NCBI GenBank assembly: GCA_963738545.1
Contig: CAVTXA010000009.1
Location: 496,001-560,000 of the forward strand
DNA length: 64,000 bases
Origin: Bog-756 sp963738545
GTDB taxonomy: Bacteria > Actinomycetota > Acidimicrobiia > Acidimicrobiales > RAAP-2
Direction: 5' to 3'
Below are positions 16,542 through 25,093 of the stretch, piece after piece. The first letter of the stretch is position 1, and each line of letters begins with the position of its first letter. Below the pieces are notes generated by a model, which saw only the letters and a list, made by a program, of their open reading frames with translations, was not told where the DNA came from and ran no database searches. Both the position numbers and the translations under genes were made by a program.

Positions 16542-18169
16542 GCCCCGTCCTCCACGCTGGCCCGCTCCTCTTCGTCGGCGGCCAGGGCCGGGGCACCGTC
16601 GGCTTCGGCATCGTCGTCCCCGTAGGGATTGCCGAGAATGTCGCGGGCCATGTCGATGACGACGGCGCTGTCGGCATCCTCCTTGGTGACCACGCCGAGC
16701 AAGGGAGCGGCCAGCAGGCCGGTGACGATCCCGGTTTCGGCCATGGACTCGGCCTGGACCACGCTCCACTCCCACAGCCGCTTCACCATGTCGGGATTGG
16801 TGGCCTTGCGGGCCGGATACTTGAGCCAGCAGTTGACGGTGGCGTGGGCCAGACCGGTGGCGGCGGGGAACAGCCAGATCAGCCGGTAGTTGCCCGTGGC
16901 GTCGATCACGGCGGCGGCGATGTAGGCCAGGATCACGCTGCAGAGGTTGAACGGGGCCAGCAGGACCCCGAGGCGCTCACCCAGCCCACCGGCCGTCGGC
17001 AGCAGCCTGAGGAGGAGCGGCGCCATGACGATGATGTAGGCGCCGATGAACGGTGCCCCGATGTAGCCGAGGACCACCGCCTGCCAGAGGTGGGTGTCGA
17101 AGTACTGCACACCGGCGAGGACGGCCCCGATCAGTGGGGCCCCGACGGCCAACTGCATGGGGGACACCTTGCGGCTGAGTGGGATGCCCAGGCCGATCCC
17201 GATGAGGAAGACGGGGAGGCCGGTGACCAGGCCGGCGATGGTCTGGGCACTGGCCCCGGCGTGCAGGACCCGCTGGAAGAAGAGGATGGCCACGTACGCC
17301 GTCGAGCCCACCCCCGACCAGAACAGCAGGGAGCCCCCGATCAACACCTTGGCGTTCGGCCCGGCGAGGATGTCGCGCAACTCGTCGCGCGTCGGGCGGG
17401 CCCGCTGCTTGCGGTCGGCCTCGGCCCCGAACGAGGCGGTGGGCGCCTCGCGCACCAGGACCAGGACGGCGATGCCGACGGCCACGAGGATGACGGCGGT
17501 GATCTGGAAGGGGAGGTTCCAGGTGGAGGGGTCGTTCTGCTTCCACGAGGCGATGACCGTCCCCTTGATGGTGAGGCTGGCCAGTGTCCCGAGCACGGTG
17601 GTGAGCAGCAGGGCCTTGATCCAGCGGCTCCGTCCGAAGACCTCGGGGACCACGGCCACGTTGGTCAGCGTGAACACGGCCGACGCCTGCCCGGCGATGA
17701 GGATCATCAGGACCAAGAGCCAGTAGCCCTGGACCACAGTGAACATCCAGGTGGCGATGCCCATGACGATGAGGCTCCCGGCCATGTACGGGGTCCGGCG
17801 CCCCACCCGGTTCCGGGACCGGTCGCTCAGCCGTCCGGCCACGGGGTAGGTCAGCCAGCTCACCAGGCGGTCGGCGGTGAGGGCGAACGTCACGGCCAGG
17901 GCACCGGAGGCCCGCTGCTGGACGAAGAGGGTGATCACGACCCCCGAGACGGCCAGGTTGGCCCGGGGCCCGACCAGGCCGATGGACAGCCCGATGAAGC
18001 TCCGGACACGGGAGGCGTCGATGGGCCCGGTGGGCGTGGCCCTTCCGGTGGGGCCGTTGGTAGGCGTTGGGCCCGAGGCCGGGGGGCCCGGGACGGCCGT
18101 GGGGCCGCCCGGGAGCTCGGGGACCGAGGACGGCCCGGGCAGGGGCGGTTCTCCGATGCCCCCGCTCAC
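16199..18169 (-). CDS. MFS transporter, GPH sugar:cation symporter-like, with disordered ends
   Basis: 656 residues, integral membrane protein of about 12 helices between residues ~55 and ~480. The loop 2-3 motif GRLSDRSRNRVGRRTPYM is the GPH/SLC45-like version of the MFS A motif, which suggests cation-coupled solute transport; the substrate cannot be told. Both ends are unusual: ~50 Pro/Gly/Thr-rich residues precede the first helix and a ~170-residue acidic then Gly-rich tail follows. The tail is encoded opposite the end of the cold-shock-like gene. The GTG start overlaps the stop of the DUF1844 gene (GTGA), so the two form an operon. Confidence 0.8.
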   Translation of the reverse strand: MSGGIGEPPLPGPSSVPELPGGPTAVPGPPASGPTPTNGPTGRATPTGPIDASRVRSFIGLSIGLVGPRANLAVSGVVITLFVQQRASGALAVTFALTADRLVSWLTYPVAGRLSDRSRNRVGRRTPYMAGSLIVMGIATWMFTVVQGYWLLVLMILIAGQASAVFTLTNVAVVPEVFGRSRWIKALLLTTVLGTLASLTIKGTVIASWKQNDPSTWNLPFQITAVILVAVGIAVLVLVREAPTASFGAEADRKQRARPTRDELRDILAGPNAKVLIGGSLLFWSGVGSTAYVAILFFQRVLHAGASAQTIAGLVTGLPVFLIGIGLGIPLSRKVSPMQLAVGAPLIGAVLAGVQYFDTHLWQAVVLGYIGAPFIGAYIIVMAPLLLRLLPTAGGLGERLGVLLAPFNLCSVILAYIAAAVIDATGNYRLIWLFPAATGLAHATVNCWLKYPARKATNPDMVKRLWEWSVVQAESMAETGIVTGLLAAPLLGVVTKEDADSAVVIDMARDILGNPYGDDDAEADGAPALAADEEERASVEDGAQSPSGGGGVRGVTGVRQVGGGPDDGLAMGVQKFGWGDPTGVEAGDAATSGAGGAGGDGATVPDGGGPDAPAEVDGVPMGGVTSPRSPEPGASEAAEGSGDSPADGNPGSGAPG

Positions 18170-18682
18170 CCGTCGCCGTCAGTCGGGGCCGCCGCGGCGG
18201 GACCGGGGGATCCCCCGGTCGGGGTGGCGTCGGGTGCTCCCTCGGTGGACCCCCCGTTGACGCCGACCGCCGAGGCCACCTCGGCGCCGGCCCGCTGGGC
18301 CCCGTCGATCTGCACGTAGGCCAGGCGTAGCTGGCTGAGCCCGTCCTTCAGGGGTTCCTCGGCCTCGCCGAGCCGACCCTCGAGGCCGCTGACCAGGCTG
18401 CCGAGGGCGTCGATGGCCAGACGGGCCTGGTCGAGCAGGGGCGGTTGCTGGGACAGGTACACCGCCGCCAGCTCGAACAGCCCGTAGCAGTGGTTGGCCA
18501 CGACCACCTCGACCGGTGAGTTGGCCAGCTCGGCCCGCATGGCCGCTACCTGCTCGGCCAGCTCCTCCTCGCTCAGATCGTCGGGTTCCCCCCCGAACCC
18601 CCTCCTCCGGGGGGCGGCCCGGACCGGCCCGGTGTGCCTGCGGCACCGCCCTCGGAGGGTCGTCCGACCGGTCGTTCGCCAT
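18166..18682 (-). CDS. DUF1844 protein with apparent frameshift
   Basis: The C-terminal ~115 residues (from an ATG at 18540) read as DUF1844: CYGLFELAAVYLSQQPPLL, IDALGSLVSGLEGRLGE and LKDGLSQLRLAYVQI. No start fits upstream in that frame, which is closed by a TGA near 18681. A good start, ATG at 18682 (MANDRSDDPPRAVPQAH), lies in another frame. Deleting one base in the C/G run near 18594-18606 joins them as EEGFGGEPDDLSEEELAEQV. I infer a one-base sequence error or true frameshift there. Function unknown; a DUF1844 gene beside infC is a common actinobacterial arrangement. Confidence 0.7.
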
Positions 18683-18710
18683 CAGGTGTCCAGAGTGAGC
18701 TCACGACTGG

Positions 18711-18717
18711 TAGCCTA
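18711..18717. promoter_or_regulatory. Overlapping divergent -10 boxes between DUF1844 and infC
   Basis: TAGCCTA reads as a -10 on both strands: TAGCCT rightward toward infC and TAGGCT leftward toward DUF1844. No clear -35 is present on either side. This would give a ~200-nt infC leader and a ~25-nt DUF1844 leader. Confidence 0.4.
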
Positions 18718-18718
18718 A

Positions 18719-18920
18719 AGCACTGATAGACGAGGAAGCGGGGTCTCGAAGTTCGAAACCCCCACCCGGCCACGATGCAGTCTTCACGATGCAGTCCGTT
18801 GTGTGTGCGCCGGGTCCATGGGATCGGTTGGCGACTTCGGTCGCTCCGGTCGGTGGTGGCTCCGCTCCTTTTTCATCGGCCACGGGAAGTCCGTGACCCG
18901 AAGACAGGGAGTGAAGTCGA
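18719..18920 (+). promoter_or_regulatory. 5' leader of the infC-rpmI-rplT operon
   Basis: A 200-nt untranslated leader with several structures: a 7-bp pairing ACCCGGC (about 18766) / GCCGGGT (about 18809) enclosing a direct repeat of ACGATGCAGTC, a GCGAC-UUCG-GTCGC tetraloop hairpin at 18831-18844, a T5 run near 18869, and a CACGG/CCGTG hairpin just before the ribosome-binding site. L20 or IF3 feedback on such leaders is known in other bacteria; nothing here proves it. Confidence 0.35.
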
Positions 18921-19673
18921 ATAGCAGCCACCGTCACCACCAATGAACCCCGCATCAACGACCGAATCCGCGCCCGAGAGGTACGACTGGTCGACCCCGA
19001 CGGGGAACAGCTCGGTATCAAGCTGTTGCCTGAAGCGCTCGCCATCGCCCGGGATCTCGACCTCGACCTGGTCGAGGTGGCGCCGGGGGCCAACCCGCCG
19101 GTGTGCCGCATCATGGACTACGGCAAGTTCAAGTTCGATGCGGCCCAACGGGCCAAGGAATCGAGACGCAAGGCGGTCCATGTAGGGATCAAGGAGATGA
19201 AGTACCGGCCCAAGATCGGGGACGGCGACTTCGACACCAAGACCCGACAAGTGGCCAAATTCCTCGAGGAGGGCCACAAGGTCAAAATCACCATCATGTT
19301 CCGGGGCCGGGAGGTCTTCCACCCTGAGCTGGGGAAGAAGATCCTGGACCGGATCGCCGACCAGATGGACGGGATGGGTAAGTCGGAGTCGGTCCCTCGC
19401 CTGGACGGCCGCAACATGGTCATGGTGCTGGCTCCGGACAAGCGGGCCAAGCAGTCGGCGGCGTCGAGGGATCCGGGTCACAACGGGAACGGATCGGACC
19501 CCAAGCCGGCAACGGCCAACGGGCCGGCGCCGGCGGTGGCGACAGCAGGACCAGCGACGGCGACGCCGGTAACGGCGGCGCCGGACAACGGCGCCCCGGT
19601 GGCGACCGCACCAGTACAGGAGGCGGGGGAGGCATCCCCGGCCCCGGAGTCGAGTGAAGAAGGAGAGAGTTGA
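18921..19673 (+). CDS. infC: Translation initiation factor IF-3, apparent AUA start
   Basis: 250 residues. IF-3 binds the 30S subunit and checks start-codon choice. The core is complete: TTNEPRINDRIRAREVRLV, then VEVAPGANPPVCRIMDYGK, the central helix, and IKEMKYRPKIGDGDFDTK to NMVMVLAPDK. The frame has no ATG, GTG or TTG before the conserved N-terminus and is closed by TGA at 18912. An ATA at 18921 lies 9 nt after a strong AGGGAG site. infC with a non-AUG start under IF-3 autocontrol is classic in E. coli (AUU), so AUA here is likely. A ~75-residue Ala/Pro/Gly-rich tail follows the core. Confidence 0.88.
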   Translation: MAATVTTNEPRINDRIRAREVRLVDPDGEQLGIKLLPEALAIARDLDLDLVEVAPGANPPVCRIMDYGKFKFDAAQRAKESRRKAVHVGIKEMKYRPKIGDGDFDTKTRQVAKFLEEGHKVKITIMFRGREVFHPELGKKILDRIADQMDGMGKSESVPRLDGRNMVMVLAPDKRAKQSAASRDPGHNGNGSDPKPATANGPAPAVATAGPATATPVTAAPDNGAPVATAPVQEAGEASPAPESSEEGES

Positions 19674-19677
19674 CGCC

Positions 19678-19872
19678 ATGCCGAAGATGAAGACCGACAG
19701 TGGGGCTCGCAAGCGGATCAAGGTGACCGGGACCGGTCGTCTCCGTCGTCGGAAGGCATTCCGTTCCCATCTCCTCGAGAACAAGTCGAGCGTGAGGAAG
19801 CGTCGCCTCGGTCGGGAGACCGATCTGGCCCCGGGCGATGCCCGTCAGGTCAAGAGGATGCTCGGGATGTAG
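19678..19872 (+). CDS. rpmI: Ribosomal protein bL35
   Basis: 64 residues, a basic 50S protein. It starts MPKMKTDSGARKRIKVTGTG and ends LAPGDARQVKRMLGM, both typical. The frame extends upstream to an ATG at 19654, but the family start and the GAAGGAGAGA ribosome-binding site (inside the end of infC) point to 19678. Gap to infC is 4 nt. Confidence 0.96.
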   Translation: MPKMKTDSGARKRIKVTGTGRLRRRKAFRSHLLENKSSVRKRRLGRETDLAPGDARQVKRMLGM

Positions 19873-20064
19873 TCCCGGCGGCCGCTGCCCTCTGCGGTGG
19901 CCGCATCCAAACGATCGCCGCTCCCACCACCAACCGATGCCGACGCATCGGTCCCGTGACCGGGACCGGTCGCAGACGGATCCGGGGGACACACCCGGCC
20001 CGGCTAGCCACCCACCGCACGACCCCCCGCAGTTCGAGTAGGCCCACACACAAAGGAGTTCCCC

Positions 20065-20451
20065 ATGGCCCGAGTCAAGCGCGCAGTACACGCCAAGAAG
20101 CACCACCGCGCCGTCCTCGAGCAGGCGCAGGGCTACTACGGCAACAAGAGCCGTTCGTTCCGCGCTGCCAACGAGCAGGTGATGCACTCGATGCAGTACG
20201 CCTACCGGGACCGTCGTGCCCGCAAGGGCGACTTCCGGCAGCTGTGGATCCAGCGGATCAACGCCGCCGCCCGGCTCAACGGGACCAGTTACAGCCGATT
20301 TATCGCCGGCCTCCACCGGGCGGATGTGGAGGTCGACCGCAAGGTGCTCGCCGATCTGGCCGTGACCGAGCCCGAGGCATTCGCCACGCTGGTGCAGGTG
20401 GCCAACCAGGCGCTGGCCACTGCGCCGGCGGGTGCCGAGGCCGGTTCCTGA
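20065..20451 (+). CDS. rplT: Ribosomal protein bL20
   Basis: 128 residues. Early-assembling 50S protein that binds 23S rRNA. Family sequence throughout: MARVKRAVHAKKHHR, AQGYYGNKSRSFRAANEQV and FRQLWIQRINAAARLNGTSYS. A clear AAAGGAG site precedes the ATG. A 192-bp gap separates it from rpmI; I see no gene in that gap. The stop TGA overlaps a CTG that may start the next gene. Confidence 0.97.
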   Translation: MARVKRAVHAKKHHRAVLEQAQGYYGNKSRSFRAANEQVMHSMQYAYRDRRARKGDFRQLWIQRINAAARLNGTSYSRFIAGLHRADVEVDRKVLADLAVTEPEAFATLVQVANQALATAPAGAEAGS

Positions 20452-21259
20452 GTCAGATCGGACTGGCCTACACCCACCAGCGGGTCCGCCGGCTCCGTCA
20501 GCTGCTCCGGAAGCGGAGCCTGCGGGGAGCCGAGGGGGCGCTGGTCGTCGAAGGTCCGGAGCTGTTGTCGGTAGCCCTGGACGCCGGCGCGCTGGTCGAG
20601 GCGGTCTACGTCGCACCCGAGGGTCGGGCCAACGACGGTGTCGCCGGCGTCGTGGAGCGGGCCTTCGCCGCCGGCGTGCGGGTCTTCGACCTCGGGCCCG
20701 GGGTGATCGAGCGGGTGGCCGACACCGTCCATCCCCAACCGGTCCTGGCCGTGGTGGGCTTCGTCCCCGCCCCGCTCGAGGTGGCGAGGGAGCGGTCCTC
20801 GGTGATGGTCCTGGTCGACGTGCGCGACCCGGGCAACGCCGGCACCATGATCCGCACCGCCGACGCCGCGGGGATCGGGGCGGTGATCCACTGTGACGGG
20901 TCGGTCGACCCCACCAACCCCAAGACCGTGCGGGCCTCGGCGGGGTCGGTCTTCCACCTGCCGGTGGTGTCGGGGGGCGACGCCGGGGCCGTCATCGATA
21001 CGTTGCAACACTGGGAGTTCATGACCGTGGGTACCGCTGTGAGGGATGGGGTCGATTATGCCGCCTTCGACTGGCGTCGACGTGTGGCCCTGGTGTTCGG
21101 GAACGAGGCCTCGGGCCTGGAGGATGCCCTGATCGGTCGGCTCGACGCCCGGGTGTCGATCCCCATGGTGGGCAGGGCCGAGTCCCTCAACGTGGCCGTA
21201 TCGGCATCGGTCCTCTGTTTCGAGGCCCTTCGCCAGCACCGCACCGGCGGTCCAGCTGA
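20448..21259 (+). CDS. SpoU/TrmH-family RNA 2'-O-methyltransferase (stop probably shifted)
   Basis: About 270 residues. The N-terminal substrate-binding part has LLRKRSLRGAEGALVVEGPELL; the C-terminal SPOUT knot has VDVRDPGNAGTMIRTADAAG, LVFGNEASGLED and IPMVGRAESLNVAVSASVLCFE. The target RNA is not known. Two oddities: no ATG, GTG or TTG precedes the domain, and the only start at the right place is a CTG overlapping the rplT stop; and the frame has no stop before pheS, while a TGA at 21257, where the family usually ends, is one base out of frame. A missing base in the G run near 21248 would restore it. Confidence 0.8.
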
Positions 21260-21315
21260 CGGGCTCCTGGCAGCGATGCCGGTCCGCCAACCACGGATGC
21301 GGCCGGTGGGCGCTC

Positions 21316-21321
21316 TACGAT
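21316..21321 (+). promoter_or_regulatory. -10 element upstream of pheS
   Basis: TACGAT lies 7 nt before an ATG at 21329, the leaderless spacing seen elsewhere. That ATG is out of frame with the pheS body as sequenced. Confidence 0.4.
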
Positions 21322-21380
21322 CTCGGGGATGGACACGGCGAGCGCGGTCCCCGGGGAGCAGACCGGATCGGGGACCGACC

Positions 21381-22481
21381 ATGGCTGAGCCCACCGTCTC
21401 GGGGACCGAAGTCGACGACACCGGCTCCGACATCGAGGCCATCGTCGAGGGGGCCCGCAAAGCGGTGGCCGCCGCCGACACCTCCGAGGCCGTCCGACAC
21501 GTCGCCACCACCGTCACCGGGAAGAAGTCGGAGCTGGCGCAGGTCAGCCGACGATTGGGCGGGCTCGACCCCGAGGAACGAAAGGAGCTCGGTCGACGGC
21601 TCCACGAGGCCCGGACCGCCATCGACCAGCTGGTGGAGGCCCGACGGTCCGAGGTCGGCCGAGGCCGAGCTGGCCGCGGAGATGGCCGAGAGCCGCATCG
21701 ACCTCACCGAGTTCATCCCCGGGTCGGTGCCGTGCCCGTCGGCCCGTGGCCAGCTCAACCTGGTCTCCCAGACCCAGGACCTCCCTGGAGGACGTCTTCG
21801 TCGGGATGGGGTTCGAGGTCGCCGAGGGCCCCGAGATCGAGACGGACTGGTACAACTTCGGCGCCCTCAACATCCCTCCGGCCCATCCGGCCCGAGGCAT
21901 GTGGGACACCTTCTACCTCGACCTCGGCGCTCCGGAATCGACGTTGCTGCGGACCCACACCTCCCCGGTCCAGATCCACCTCATGGAGCGGGCGGTGGCC
22001 GACGACCTCCTGCCCATCCACGCCGTCATGCCCGGCCGTTGCTACCGGCGCGACACGCCCGACGCCCGTCACCTCCCGGTGTTCCACCAGATCGAGGGTC
22101 TGGTGGTGGACAAGGGGATCAGCTTCGCCGACCTGGCCGGCACCATCGAGGTGTTCACCACGGCCTACTTCGGCCCCGACATCCACTCGCGCCTGCGGCC
22201 GGCCTACTTCCCGTTCACCGAGCCGTCGGCCGAGTTCGAGGTCACCTGCACCATCTGCCTGCGGGTCGGGCTGCCAGACCTGCTCCCAGACCGGGTGGAT
22301 CGAGCTCGGCGGGTGCGGCATGGTCGACCCCGCCGTCTTCGACGCCGTGGGCATCGACCCCGACGTCTGGTCCGGCTTCGCCTTCGGCTTCGGCATCGAT
22401 CGGTGTGCCCAGATGCGCCACCAGATCGCCGACATGCGGGTCCTGATCGAGAACGACATCCGCTTCCTGCGTCAGTTCTGA
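21381..22481 (+). CDS. pheS: Phenylalanyl-tRNA synthetase alpha subunit, with three apparent +1 indels
   Basis: Catalytic subunit of the alpha2beta2 PheRS. Pieces of one protein lie in three frames: IEAIVEGARKAV to QLVEARRSEV; AELAAEMAESRIDLTEFIPG; LEDVFVGMGFEVAEGPEIE to EFEVTCTIC; then GSGCQTCSQTGWIELGGCGM to the end. Motif 2 (LPVFHQIEGLVVDKG) and motif 3 (GFGFGIDRCAQMRHQIADMR) are intact. One extra base each near 21657, 21780 and 22259 explains all shifts and restores the original frame. Codon bias persists across the breaks, which argues for sequence error. The true start may be the ATG at 21329 if one more indel lies upstream of 21381. Confidence 0.85.
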   Translation: MAEPTVSGTEVDDTGSDIEAIVEGARKAVAAADTSEAVRHVATTVTGKKSELAQVSRRLGGLDPEERKELGRRLHEARTAIDQLVEARRSEVGRGRAGRGDGREPHRPHRVHPRVGAVPVGPWPAQPGLPDPGPPWRTSSSGWGSRSPRAPRSRRTGTTSAPSTSLRPIRPEACGTPSTSTSALRNRRCCGPTPPRSRSTSWSGRWPTTSCPSTPSCPAVATGATRPTPVTSRCSTRSRVWWWTRGSASPTWPAPSRCSPRPTSAPTSTRACGRPTSRSPSRRPSSRSPAPSACGSGCQTCSQTGWIELGGCGMVDPAVFDAVGIDPDVWSGFAFGFGIDRCAQMRHQIADMRVLIENDIRFLRQF

Positions 22482-22514
22482 TGCGCCTGATGCGGACAGC
22501 CTGAGAGGACCGTC

Positions 22515-25021
22515 GTGCGCGTACCGCTTTCGTGGCTTCGAGACTTCGCCCCGTTCACGGGGACCCGGCCGACCTGGCCGCCACCCTCGACGACCTCGGC
22601 CTGGTGGTCGAGGGGATCGAGACGATCGGGGAGGGCCTGGGCTGACGTGGTCGTGGTCCGGGTCACCGAGATCACGCCCATCGAGGGAGCCGACCGGATC
22701 CGCCGGGTCGTGGTCGACGACGGCGACCGGCCCGGTCGAGGTGGTCTGCGGCGCGTGGAACTTCGAGGTCGGGTGACCTGGTGCCGCTGGCCCCGGTGGG
22801 CAGCCGTGCTCCCCGGTGGGTTCGCCATCGGGAAGCGCAAGATGAAGGGCGTCGTCTCCAACGGGATGCTCTGCTCGGGCCGGGAGCTGCGGCTCTCCGA
22901 GGACCACGAGGGAATCCTCGTACTCAACGACGTGGAGGGGGCGGCCCCGGGGATCCCGCTGGTGACGGCGCTGGGGGTCGAGGCCGACGTGGTGTTCGAC
23001 GTGGCCGTCGAGGCCAACCGGCCCGACGCCTGGAGCATGGTCGGCGTGGCCCGCGACCTGGCCGCCCGGCTGGGGCTGCCCTTCACCGTGCCGGAGCCGG
23101 CCGTCGACCTCCCCACCGCCGGGACCGTCGGCGAGCTGGCGTCCGGCGCTGGACGGTGCGGGTGGACGATCTCGAGCTCTGCCCCCGGTTCACCGCCCGG
23201 GTGGTCACCGGCGTCGTGGTGGGGCCCTCACCGGAGTGGCTGGCCCGTCGCCTGGTGCTGGCGGGGATGCGTCCGATCAACAACGTGGTGGACGCCTCCA
23301 ACTACGTCATGCTCGAGCTGGGCCAGCCCACCCACCCCTACGACCTCGACCGCCTCCCCGGTCGCGGCCTGCTCGTCCGCCGGGCCCGCCCCGGCGAGTC
23401 GGTGACCACGCTGGACGGCGTCGAGCGGACGCTGGGACGACCCGGACCCGGGCTCGGCGACACCGGTCAGGACTGCCTCATCTGCGACGCCGAGGGGAAC
23501 CCGGTGGCCATCGGCGGGGTGATGGGGGGAGCCTCCTCGGAGATCGACGATTCGACGTCGACCGTGCTCCTCGAGGCGGCGTACTTCGTGCCCATGGCCA
23601 TCGCCCGGACCTCGAAGCGGCTGGCCCTGCGGACGGAGGCCTCGGCCCGGTTCGAGCGGGGCTGCGACCCGGCGGGCATCGACCGGGCCGCCGCCCGGTT
23701 CTGCGAGCTGCTCGCCCTCACGGCGGGCCCGGGGATGCGGGTGGCCGAGGGCGTCATCGACGTGGTGGGCGAGTTGCCCCAGCCGGTGGTGCTCACCGTC
23801 CGGACGCCGAAGATCAACGCCCTCTTGGGCACCACGTTCACCACCCCTCAGGTGGCGGCGCTCCTGGCGCCGCTGGGCATCACCTCGCCGACCCCTCCCG
23901 ATGCCGGGGACGACGTCCTGTCGCTCACCGTGCCCACCTACCGGCCCGACATCCGCCCCGGTCCCATGGGCGAGGCGGACATCGCCGAGGAGGTGGCCCG
24001 GACCTACGGCTACATCCGGATCGCCCGGCGGATGCCGTCATGGCCCCAGCCCGGTCGGCTGACCGACCGTCAACGTGACCGCCGCCTCCTGAAAGAGGTC
24101 CTCTGCGGTCTGGGATGCAGTGAGGCCTGGACGACCACGTTCGTCTCGGAGGCGGATCAGCTGGCGTCGGGGGCCGCCGGTCCCTACGTGGAGGTCACCA
24201 ATCCACTGGTGGAGTCGGAGCGCTACCTGCGCACCTCGATGGTCTCGGGTCTGGTGCGGGCCGTCCAGCACAACGCGGACAGGCGGCAGCCCGACATCCG
24301 GTTCTTCGAGGTCGGCTCGGTGTTCTGGCGGGTGGGAGCGGACGCCTCCGGGGCCGAGCCGGCCGGTGCCGCCGCCGGGAGGGCCTCGGAACGGGTGAGT
24401 GTGGTCCTGGCCGCGGACGGGGACGACTCGTTCACGGCCGTGGCCGCCTGGCGGGCCCTGGCCGAAGCCCTGGGACTGGCGTCGTGGTCGATGGGCGCCC
24501 TGGAGCAGGCGGGACCGACGGCATCGCCGGTCCATCCGTATCGCTCGTCGGCGCTGCTGGGTGATGGGGGGGTGGTCGTCGGTGTGGTGGGTGAGCTCGA
24601 TCCCACCGTCGTCGGACGGTTCGACCTGGTCGGGTCGGACGGACGACCCCGACGGGTCGGGTGGCTCGACCTCGATCTCGACGTCCTGCTCGACCGGGAT
24701 CTGGTGGCGCGCCGTCCCGAGCAGTCCCGCCCACTCAGCCGCTTCCCCTCCTCGGACATCGACCTGGCCTTCGTGGTCCCCGACGCCGTCCCGGCCGGAT
24801 CGGTGGAACAGACGCTGCGCCAGACCGGAGGCGAGCTGTTGGAGGCCGTGGAGCTCTTCGACGTGTACCGGGGGGCCTCGCTCCCGGAGGGATCGAGGAG
24901 CCTCGCCTTCCACCTGCGCTTCTGTGCGCTCGACCGGACGCTCACCGACGAGGAGATCGGCGGACTCCGGGCCCGCTGCATCGAGGCGGTCGAAGGCCAG
25001 TACCGGGCCTCGTTGCGCTGA
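22515..25021 (+). CDS. pheT: Phenylalanyl-tRNA synthetase beta subunit, with about six apparent indels
   Basis: About 830 residues. Starts at GTG 22515 behind AGAGGA (RVPLSWLRDFAPF). Continuity needs single-base changes near 22560 (missing G), 22640, 22728, 22772, 22801 (extra bases) and 23152 (missing base); two of the breaks otherwise give early stops. After 23155 the frame is clean: INNVVDASNYVMLELGQPTH (B3/B4 domain), SKRLALRTEASARFERGCDP, the B5 domain with RPDIRPGPMGEADIAEEVAR, and a C-terminal anticodon-binding FDX-ACB domain with RFPSSDIDLAFVVPD. An essential gene with intact codon structure is more likely mis-sequenced than broken. Confidence 0.85.
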
Positions 25022-25093
25022 TCGCCGTGGTGCCGGTGGTCCCGCTACTCCCCGGTGACACCCGACGGTGGCCGGAGCCCCCGCCCCGCGCCC

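Noticed and set aside
18740..18775. tRNA-like T-arm (GTTCGAA between G4/C4) in the infC leader
   Set aside because: No matching acceptor, D or anticodon arms; the complement of ACCCGGC lies downstream rather than upstream.
19956..22481. An 841-codon open frame that would fuse a TrmH methyltransferase to PheS
   Set aside because: The frame has no stop between the two only because of indels; a TGA one base out of frame sits where TrmH should end, and PheS itself is broken three times with net zero shift.
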